Source of the DNA: Fragilaria radians
Lineage: Eukaryota; Bacillariophyta; Fragilariophyceae; Fragilariales; Fragilariaceae
DNA length: 11,388 bases
Direction: 5' to 3'
Assembly (NCBI GenBank): GCA_900642245.1
Contig: CAAAJI010000078.1
Location: 18,395 to 29,782, forward strand
The notes under the pieces are model-generated. The model ran no database searches and was not told the origin of the DNA. It saw nothing but the letters and a program-made list of their open reading frames with translations. Every line of letters begins with the position of its first letter. Position 1 is the first letter of the stretch. Positions 1 to 6,811 of this stretch are shown here, one piece after another. The position numbers and the translations under genes were made by a program.

Positions 1-2046
1 GTTATTGGAAAGGATCCCACTATGTCGAAACCCAGATATAACATGAAAATGAATATAAATGAGGTATGTATTCGACATTCCATTCTTGAGGTCTTTAGGG
101 ATGATGCATAGGCCTTACTTCTTAATTTCATGGTGGTCTTCTGTGTAATGGCACTCAGAATCTCTTATTTCGTGTTTGGTCGGTCGATGCAGATATTGTC
201 CAACATTTGAGAACTTCGGTTGCAATTCCAAGAATGAAATAATTGTGCCAACGGTTAATATCCAATCAAAAGGCTCTGTCAGCAGTCGGAGTCTAGGTAA
301 CATCAAACTTGGATTTTGGATTTCTGAAAAACACTCCCGAATCGGAGTGTCATTTCCAAACGTAGTCTACTGGATTGAGCATAGGATGATGACAGAGCAA
401 TATAATTCGATGATGCCCGGGCTTGAGGACTTCCACAACTTTGTAATGATTCTAAGAATTTCGAAAATTAGAGTGAGGAAATTCAGGAAAAAAATGTGAC
501 GTAGGACATGCTTAAAATGACAGATGAAGGAAGATAAAGAAACCGACTATAATAGATATAGGAGCAGAACAATGAAGTATGTCTCATAATCTCTATTATT
601 TATGAGTTTGTAAAAGTTCACTTTGTAGCATACTTCGAACATAGAAAGCCTACCAATGCTATAAGTCTGTTTGATAAAAGTTGAAGCATATTATAGGATA
701 ATGTTGGCAGAGAATAAAAACGGATTTGCGCATGAATAGGGTAAGTTATAAAGTGCGTGATATTGTGGAGAAGTTCCAGTGTATACTCGTAGATAAATAG
801 ATTGGCAGAACCGTCGATTGGCTGGCACAAAGTGTTCGGAATGGACTGAAGGCATCAAAGCCAAGAGCACCACTGAGAACCTACATTTTATGTTCCTGCT
901 TAAAGCATTGCATCATTCATCTACATCATAACGTAGAGGCTCTGACTCATCCTGCTCCAGAGATAAAGACTCGGATATTAGAATATGAAAATTGCTTCTC
1001 ACTTCATAAACCAAATTGTTGATTGACAATGCAGGTTTTGGTAACAATTGTATTTGTGTGAGTTTCAGTCATCCTTGCACTGGGTCTGCCATATTGAATA
1101 GGCACATACTTTGGGGAGTGCATTGGCACGCTTGAAATCACTAGTGATAACGCAGATTTTGAGTTATTTCCAGAGAACACTTTTTATCTTTGTTATCCAA
1201 CCAAATACTAGTTGTCACACAAATCATTGTTCTTCTGGTTTGACGGCGATTAAAGCTGTGGAAGACACGGAAACATTAGACGGTATACAAATCTACATCT
1301 CATGTCAAATTCTGGAAGCACAGTTTACTTGGATTGCAAGTGTGATTTTTGAAGACAATTGTTGAATGCCTGTATCAGTAATTGAGGCGGAAGACAAGCA
1401 CAATGTAGTAAGCTGTGACATGCCAAAAGCCTATATACTGACATAATTTGAGAAAAAAGATCAAAATGGGAACAAAAAAAGCGAAAGTCAGAGGATACTG
1501 ATTGATAAATTTTGCAAAATGAATTGAGTTTACTGAAAACATGTTATACATGAAAAGTAGCATAAAGGACTATCTTTGCACATAACAGAGGCAATAAATG
1601 GATTACTTGAATCAGCCATACTATTTTGCAAAAGATTCACCTAATACCTCACTGGATATAGATTTAAAATCAACCATTATGATCCATGCATTGCAAACAA
1701 ACAAGAAGAAGAAAATCAGATACTATTTCTTGGAATATTGTCGATCTCAAAGTGAGTCAATCTCAACAGCCATCATGTTGATGATGTCTTAACATGGATA
1801 AAACAAATACCGTATTCATTGAGGATGTCAAACTATAGGAGGAAAAATACATGGGAATTTAGGAGTAGTGATTGACAATTGTATGATCAAAGGGTAATTT
1901 TATCAAAAGCAGTGGCCTTTATGGATCGGAACAAATATGTAGTAGAGTTTATATCCACTTTCTTTTTGGCATGATTCAGTTTTAATAGTCTTTCAGGACA
2001 TGAAAGAGGTAATTTTCTGGAAAAAAGGAATATGTGGAAAAAGCCC
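1..2046. other. left intergenic region, no recognisable gene
   Basis: About 2 kb without a gene I can support. Short open frames exist on both strands (for example plus 176-499, 1111-1365 and 1598-1792; minus 618-830 and 1375-1563). Most begin at non-ATG codons, none resembles a family I know, and none chains convincingly to a neighbour by splicing. The plus strand is noticeably purine-rich over much of the region. One perfect 7-bp hairpin (331-350) and a weaker AT hairpin (583-606) are present. I see no tRNA, snRNA, transposase or terminal repeats. It could be true intergenic DNA, decayed sequence, or an unrecognised noncoding transcript. Confidence 0.6.
331..350. repeat. perfect 7-bp inverted repeat (hairpin)
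   Basis: ACACTCC at 331-337 is repeated inverted as GGAGTGT at 344-350 around a 6-nt loop. It is GC-richer than its surroundings and lies in noncoding sequence. No function can be assigned, and a hairpin of this size can arise by chance in 11 kb. Confidence 0.5.
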
Positions 2047-2052
2047 TTTATT
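2047..2052 (-). promoter_or_regulatory. possible polyadenylation hexamer for the helicase gene
   Basis: TTTATT on the plus strand reads AATAAA on the minus strand, about 178 nt downstream of the helicase stop codon. The hexamer is common by chance in AT-rich DNA, and algal polyadenylation signals are often degenerate, so this only marks a plausible 3' end. Confidence 0.25.
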
Positions 2053-2107
2053 TCTATTTTACCATAAAATTCTTAAGTTAAGCCAAACACATGGATGAAT
2101 GAAAATC

Positions 2108-2131
2108 TATGTTTTCGAATTGCGAAACATA
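2108..2131 (-). repeat. imperfect palindrome in the helicase 3' flank
   Basis: TATGTTT-T-CG (2108-2117) pairs with CGAAACATA (2123-2131) with a single bulged T and a 5-nt loop, about 100 nt past the helicase stop and before the AATAAA candidate. If transcribed it would be a stem-loop in the 3' UTR. Its role is unknown. Confidence 0.45.
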
Positions 2132-2229
2132 TCAAGGGAAGTTTACGTTGACTTGGGGTCTGGTTCGGTTGTTTTTGTTTGTCAAGGCCGGTCTAGAAAA
2201 TAGAAACTAACAAGTGAAATGATACCTGG

Positions 2230-4299
2230 CTATTCCCAATAATGAGGTGCTAATTCTTGAAGCCACCTTGCATGTATACTGCTACAATGTCGAATCTCAA
2301 TGCCTCCTCTTACTCCATCATACGTCTCACCAAATATAATATATTCACTAGGGATACCATTGGAATGTAATACGCTGAGTGGACTGGGTACGACGACATG
2401 ACGACCACGCAATGTGTAATATCTTCCATCGTTTGCTAACTTGGCAACATGGAAGAAGAATCCACTTGTGACACAACGTCGAATAATTTTGGATCTATCG
2501 TCTGGTTCGATTGTTCCCAAACTTGAAATTTTTCCAAATCGTCTCACAAATTTGGCAAGCTGATCTCGAACTTCGACAGCACGCTTCAAGGAGAGAAAGT
2601 TGATAAATTTTTCACGACATTGTTCTTTATCAATATATTGATCACCCATGTCAGCTAATATGTTGACATACGTCACATGGTCACCACTTGGATCGGCTAG
2701 TGGAACCATAGCTGCATCATATTCAAAACGTTGACGTTGCGTTCTGGGCTTTTCAAACAAAGAACGAACTTGTAATGCAGCTGCCACACCTAGAATCTCC
2801 CAAGCACATCCATGAGTTAAACTTTCAAGTAGCATACGCGATATTCTGGGCTCTGTGGGAAATGAAGACATTTGAATACCCTTTTCTGTTAAGCAAGTCT
2901 CTTGATCCAGAGCTCCCAGAGCATATAGAGTTTCAAGTGCATGTGCTAATGTTTCCACACATGGGATGTCCATCAATTCAAACGAAAGAACGTTTTGAAT
3001 TCCCAGCGATTTAAGGGTTAAGATGAAAGATGACAGGTTTGTCCGCATGATTTCAGGCGGAGTACTTTTTAGCATGTGTTCCATGAAATAGTTTTCCGTG
3101 TACAAACGATAGCACTTCCCAGAGCCAATGCGTCCTGATCTTCCAGCTCTCTGTCTGGCGCTGGCTTGAGAAATAGGCGCTACAATGAGACGTTCAAATC
3201 CAGTTTGGGGATCGAAGTAAGGGATTTTAGCATATCCACAATCAATCACATAGGTAACATTGGGAACTGTGACAGATGTCTCAGCAATATTAGTTGCAAA
3301 TATGATTCGACGCGTCATCCGGTCAGTATTTGACTGAAAGATCCTTGATTGCATATGTTGTGGTAGATTCCCATAAAGGGGAAGAAAGAAGGGTTGCTTT
3401 TTGGTAGTATGAGGCGCGTGCTGGTCTAGGGACTCTTCTGCCATCCGTATTGCCGTATCAATCTCATCCCCAGATGGCAAAAATGCAAGAATGTCGCCTC
3501 CGCCCTCTAGGTTATGTATTTGGAGCGCAGTTTCGACCGTACATCGGATATAATCAGATACAGGATCTGTACGGTACATAATATCCACTGGGTGTTGACG
3601 ACCATCAACGGATATGATTGTGCCTCGATTATTGGCCTCGATCGTTCCTCCTGATGTATGCTTTGGGATAAAAAAATCTAAGAATGCTTGTGCGTCAATG
3701 GTAGCACTACAAACAATGATCCGTAGATGCTTTCTCTTGCGACGAATCTTCTTTATGATGCCCAACAATACATCCGAGTTGAGATTTCTTTCATGTGCTT
3801 CATCAATCATAATTACAGAATACTTGGAAAGCAGCGGATCCATTGTCGCTGCTTCACGTAGAAGTATTCCATCGGTAACGTACTTGACTCTTGTAAGTGG
3901 TGACGTACAATCCTCGAATCGAATGCTATATCCAACTTCCTGTCCTAGCTTCGTCCCAGACTCAGATGCCACACGATCTGCTAATGATTGTGCGGCAATG
4001 CGACGGGGTTGTGTACATACTACCTGATAACCATTATCAGCCCATCCATATTCCCAAAGATATGCGGGTATTTGAGTTGATTTGCCAGATCCTGTCTCCC
4101 CTACAATCACAAGGACCTGATATTCCTCCAACGCATGCAAAAGTTGTTTCTTATGCTTATATATCGGTAGCAAAAGGCGTTGCTGAGAAAGTGGAGCTGT
4201 AGAAAAATTAAATGGCGTTGATATGAATTCTCCTGGTCGCTCCTCTGCTAATACTTGACGATGAGATACAGGCTTTGGCTTCCAGAATATTGCCGACAT
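2230..4299 (-). CDS. DHX35: DEAH-box ATP-dependent RNA helicase, DHX35 type
   Basis: A complete 689-residue SF2 DEAH/RHA helicase. Visible motifs: I GETGSGKST (67-75), Ia TQPRR (96-100), Ib TDGILLRE (142-149), II DEAH (166-169), III SAT (198-200), V TNIAETSVTVP (336-346), VI QRAGRSGR (383-390). A winged-helix/HA2 ratchet region (about 400-550) and a C-terminal OB-fold (about 605-689, ending LQELAPHYW) follow. The N-terminal FWKP signature, the lack of a long N-terminal extension and the length (human DHX35 is about 703 residues) favour DHX35 over Prp2, Prp16, Prp22 or Prp43. DHX35 is a nuclear protein found with late spliceosomes and linked to the G-patch protein GPATCH1. The ATG at 4299 begins right at the family N-terminus. 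There is no intron. One oddity: motif IV reads FLPSGDEID where DEAH helicases usually have FLTGQEEI. Family certain; DHX35 orthology likely. Confidence 0.93.
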   Translation of the reverse strand: MSAIFWKPKPVSHRQVLAEERPGEFISTPFNFSTAPLSQQRLLLPIYKHKKQLLHALEEYQVLVIVGETGSGKSTQIPAYLWEYGWADNGYQVVCTQPRRIAAQSLADRVASESGTKLGQEVGYSIRFEDCTSPLTRVKYVTDGILLREAATMDPLLSKYSVIMIDEAHERNLNSDVLLGIIKKIRRKRKHLRIIVCSATIDAQAFLDFFIPKHTSGGTIEANNRGTIISVDGRQHPVDIMYRTDPVSDYIRCTVETALQIHNLEGGGDILAFLPSGDEIDTAIRMAEESLDQHAPHTTKKQPFFLPLYGNLPQHMQSRIFQSNTDRMTRRIIFATNIAETSVTVPNVTYVIDCGYAKIPYFDPQTGFERLIVAPISQASARQRAGRSGRIGSGKCYRLYTENYFMEHMLKSTPPEIMRTNLSSFILTLKSLGIQNVLSFELMDIPCVETLAHALETLYALGALDQETCLTEKGIQMSSFPTEPRISRMLLESLTHGCAWEILGVAAALQVRSLFEKPRTQRQRFEYDAAMVPLADPSGDHVTYVNILADMGDQYIDKEQCREKFINFLSLKRAVEVRDQLAKFVRRFGKISSLGTIEPDDRSKIIRRCVTSGFFFHVAKLANDGRYYTLRGRHVVVPSPLSVLHSNGIPSEYIIFGETYDGVRGGIEIRHCSSIHARWLQELAPHYWE

Positions 4300-4321
4300 C
4301 GAGATATGTATTTTTTATCAT
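4208..4321 (-). promoter_or_regulatory. upstream ORF overlapping the helicase start
   Basis: An ATG at 4321-4319 lies 22 nt upstream of the helicase ATG in another frame and opens a 37-codon ORF that ends at TAA 4210-4208, inside the helicase coding sequence. Its ATG has A at -3 and a purine-rich context (AAGATGA), whereas the helicase ATG has T at -3. If the transcript starts upstream of 4321, this ORF would be expected to reduce helicase translation or force leaky scanning. If transcription starts between 4299 and 4319 it is irrelevant. Confidence 0.3.
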
Positions 4322-4732
4322 CTTGGTGGTACTGTGTCTTGAACACTGAAGGTTGTTTCTGCAGTAAGAGTAGTGTACTTATAACATTAGTTATTAGTTA
4401 ACCTAAATCGTGGTGATACGATAGCAGTTCACAAAAAAAATGACTCCGATCTGATTGTCCAAAATAGCTAACTGCAACTTGTATGATTTAAGTGAAGATT
4501 GAAAACTGAGTCTAGAGTCACCAATCATGCACCTTTGTTTTTGGACTTGAGCCATTAGCAGTTAAAATAAAACATATCCGATTCATGTTTCTGGGCTAGA
4601 AGAGCTGATGATTCAGTAAGAAGATGACAGATCTTGGGTGGAAGAGTCATAATTTAGAGGGAATATTCATATGAATCACTTCATGACAATGCACATTTAC
4701 TTATCGAGAGCATCACCATGTGGCAGTCTGCA

Positions 4733-4758
4733 AAGATTAAGTATATACCCTTAATCTT
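4733..4758. repeat. perfect 9-bp inverted repeat
   Basis: AAGATTAAG (4733-4741) and CTTAATCTT (4750-4758) form a perfect stem with an 8-nt loop. It is the left member of a pair of neighbouring hairpins in the spacer between the two main genes. It is AT-rich, so the structure would be only moderately stable. Confidence 0.6.
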
Positions 4759-4785
4759 CATACTCTTTATTGACTAGATCCAAAA

Positions 4786-4821
4786 TTGAGCTTAAAATAG
4801 GCATTGTTGTTTTAAGCTCAA
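4786..4821. repeat. perfect 12-bp inverted repeat
   Basis: TTGAGCTTAAAA (4786-4797) is repeated inverted at 4810-4821 around a 12-nt loop. A third copy of TTGAGCT follows at 4825-4831. This is the longest perfect inverted repeat I found in the noncoding DNA. It lies about 370 nt beyond the surface-protein stop and 490 nt before the helicase start. It could be a 3'-UTR or terminator structure, a dimeric protein-binding site, or part of a decayed mobile element. Confidence 0.65.
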
Positions 4822-5186
4822 ATATTGAGCTACAAAGCCCTTCTAGCGTCTGATCAGAATCTTTACTTTGCTGGACAGACTCACTTTGATGAGCACTTTG
4901 GATATATTAAAAATATAGAAGTCATGTGTCATTCCGTAAGCATAGCATGTATCCGAGGGAATACCTATTTGAACTCATTTGCTGACAGAACGGAGTCATT
5001 TCCGCAATACTTTGGAAAGTAAGTTCAATCAAACTACAATCATTCAAACAAAGCGAAACGGTAAAGTATAACCTTGATGAAACCATGATCCATAAGCTGA
5101 CCTAAAGTTGAAGATGCTTGAGGTAACAAGCCAATTTTCAGAGTCGGGAAATTTATGTTCTAGTTTTTAAACTTATGTCTATGATA

Positions 5187-6656
5187 TTAAAAGCCAGAAG
5201 AGAATCGGAAATCACCACATGAGTGATGATTCATCCGAGATTTCATGTCTCCAAGTTGTGCGTCACGCACAGGGGAAAGATTCCTCAGTGCAGTCAGATC
5301 CAAACTCTTTATACTTCGGTTATGCAAGTCATTTGGGTCTGAGTGACGGATGTCTACGACACTTCTTCCTTTGTTGATACTTTGCCTTATTGGACTTAGT
5401 CTTCGATTTTCTACCGGAATGCAGTCTAAATTTCTCACAGATACCATTGGGAAATGCATCCTTCCTGTGCTATCCATTCTTCCACTAGATCGATCAAAAA
5501 AAGTTATCGACTCATCATTCATCAGCCCGTTCGTTTCCAAACTACTCATGCTTTTTTCCAATGACGATTGAAGGCTTTCATGAGATTTAATTCCCTCACC
5601 ACACTCGAGTGTACTTTGGCTTCGCATCCGTAGTGCATCTTGCAGATTTTGACTCATCCGCAAAGCCCCTGTGCTCCATGCTTCCTCAGGGACGCTGCTA
5701 TTCTCCAAGGTTTCATATCGCCTTTCCACAACATCACCTGCGAGGCTTTTAGCCGACACAAAGCTTTGATTCCCCGAAGCAAAACTTCGGGAGGATACTC
5801 CAAAACATTCTTGACGTCCGGACGATGTACTTAAAGTGTCCACACATGGAATACTTGGACCAGTTAAAAAAGTTTGCAAATTTTCGTCAGATATAGAATC
5901 TTCATCTTGGAAATGACAGTCGGCATCAATTATACTCGAACCGTGGTATTCTTTAGAATTACTCATCGGTCCATTGGAAAAATAACCAGGGTGATTCTTT
6001 TGCCTTTGTTTTCGGCGTCTTTTCCGGCAATACCAATAGCAAGCAACTAAGAAAAGGAGCAAGAGGCCAAGAACTCCACCCAATATCTGAGTGAGCACAT
6101 TACTTTGAGGAATTTCGTTAATAATACTCTCTTGTTGTAAAATAGAGCTAGAATTAACTTTCGTCACACCTTTCAAAAGTCCGATTTTTTTCGCAATATC
6201 AGGAGGAATATCTCTCCGCCCCGACACAATGTCATCTCGAAATTGATTTCCTTCCTCCACGTCCAATGCATCCTCAACAACTCCAGGAAAGTCGATCTCC
6301 GGAGGCGGTCTGTAGGATCCATCAATCATTGTGGAAATGGCAATTGTGCTAGTCTCCGATATTCCATCACCTCTTTGTAAAAATCGTGTATCTCGCTTTT
6401 TGTTTTGGCTTGCCACAACGTCCAAAACGTTTACACCCATTTTTGCTAAGTTAGAATTCAGGTATGCGCGGGTTATCGCTTGAAAATATTGCATTTCATC
6501 ATCTGTTAGACTTGCGTTAAAAGTGCCTTCAAGATTAACCACTATTTCCGCTTGAACTCCAACATCGCCGTCATATTGTGCCTGAATCCCAACGTCAATC
6601 AAGTTATTTTCAAAAGAATTTTGGAACTTAAGCATTGCGACAACTACTTTGCCAGA
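5187..6656 (-). CDS. surface-protein gene, last exon: membrane-proximal region, TM helix, cytoplasmic tail
   Basis: C-terminal exon of the gene whose ectodomain lies at 6799-8946. It stays open upstream of the first Met (6635) to a TTTACAG acceptor at 6660-6657, so that Met is not a true start. In order: an alpha/beta extracellular segment; a YRPPPEIDF motif near 6310-6285; one hydrophobic helix at about 6095-6027 (ILGGVLGLLLLFLVACYW); a basic stop-transfer run (RKRRRKQRQK); then about 270 polar, Ser-rich residues to TAA at 5189-5187. The topology is type I, tail inside. The tail has two SPxR motifs, SPIR (about 5396-5385) and SPVR (about 5276-5265), which fit the CDK consensus S/T-P-x-K/R. 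It also has short internal echoes such as ALRMSQ/ALRMRSQ and LSPIR/LSPVR. No kinase or other catalytic domain is visible. Predicted role: signalling or cytoskeletal docking (inference). Confidence 0.85.
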   Translation of the reverse strand, partial: SGKVVVAMLKFQNSFENNLIDVGIQAQYDGDVGVQAEIVVNLEGTFNASLTDDEMQYFQAITRAYLNSNLAKMGVNVLDVVASQNKKRDTRFLQRGDGISETSTIAISTMIDGSYRPPPEIDFPGVVEDALDVEEGNQFRDDIVSGRRDIPPDIAKKIGLLKGVTKVNSSSILQQESIINEIPQSNVLTQILGGVLGLLLLFLVACYWYCRKRRRKQRQKNHPGYFSNGPMSNSKEYHGSSIIDADCHFQDEDSISDENLQTFLTGPSIPCVDTLSTSSGRQECFGVSSRSFASGNQSFVSAKSLAGDVVERRYETLENSSVPEEAWSTGALRMSQNLQDALRMRSQSTLECGEGIKSHESLQSSLEKSMSSLETNGLMNDESITFFDRSSGRMDSTGRMHFPMVSVRNLDCIPVENRRLSPIRQSINKGRSVVDIRHSDPNDLHNRSIKSLDLTALRNLSPVRDAQLGDMKSRMNHHSCGDFRFSSGF

Positions 6657-6811
6657 CTGTAAAGTTTTATGATGAGAAAAACGAAATTCGGTTTGAATAG
6701 GATAGCATCTGCTGAATTCGTCGCTTGCCTCACAGGTCCCTAAGCGACATAATTTGAGTTTTTTTTTCCAAAACAGCGAATGGAATCAATTAACTTACTT
6801 GATGGATTTAC
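6657..6811 (-). other. 155-nt intron in the surface-protein gene
   Basis: In-frame stops close both flanking frames here, yet the two sides are halves of one membrane protein. Two solutions keep the frame. Donor GTAAAT at 6811 with acceptor TTTACAG ending at 6657 is phase 0. Donor GTAAGT at 6798 with acceptor AAAGTAG ending at 6644 is phase 1. Both introns are exactly 155 nt and both proteins have the same length, differing in seven residues at the junction. GTAAGT is the better donor. TTTACAG is the better acceptor and is preceded by a pyrimidine-rich stretch (TTTCGTTTTTCTC). Confidence 0.75.

Larger units (their letters stand above)
4322..5186. other. intergenic spacer between surface-protein gene and helicase gene
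   Basis: About 0.87 kb separates two tandem minus-strand genes: the surface-protein 3' end is on the right and the helicase promoter on the left. Two perfect inverted repeats lie side by side in the middle (4733-4758 and 4786-4821). A plus-strand open frame at 4825-5022 starts at TTG, matches nothing I know and is probably spurious. The helicase promoter should be in the left half, but I see no element I can name with confidence. Confidence 0.6.

Noticed and set aside
1..111. Open plus frame from the left edge with a GTATGT donor after GAG (62-69)
   Set aside because: Only 36 codons, well within chance, the minus strand is also open there, and the peptide is unrecognised.
176..499. 107-codon plus frame
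   Set aside because: Starts at TTG, shows no domain, and carries a hairpin in the middle; the opposite strand is also partly open.
583..606. AT-rich 7-bp inverted repeat CTCATAA/TTATGAG
   Set aside because: Weak, short and expected by chance in AT-rich DNA.
1598..1792. ATG ORF of 64 codons containing an internal GTGAGT
   Set aside because: No family resemblance, AT-driven composition, no partner exon. It could be real but I cannot support it.
4825..5022. 65-codon plus frame ending at a GTAAGT-like site, considered as a retroelement remnant
   Set aside because: No ATG start, no reverse transcriptase, integrase or protease motif, and no terminal repeats.
5773..5791. Perfect 7-bp hairpin CCCGAAG/CTTCGGG
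   Set aside because: It lies inside the tail coding sequence and is explained by codons there; no reason to assign a function.
6633..6635. ATG as start of an independent membrane protein
   Set aside because: The frame continues open upstream to a good acceptor, the protein would lack a signal peptide, and the upstream ORF supplies exactly the missing ectodomain.
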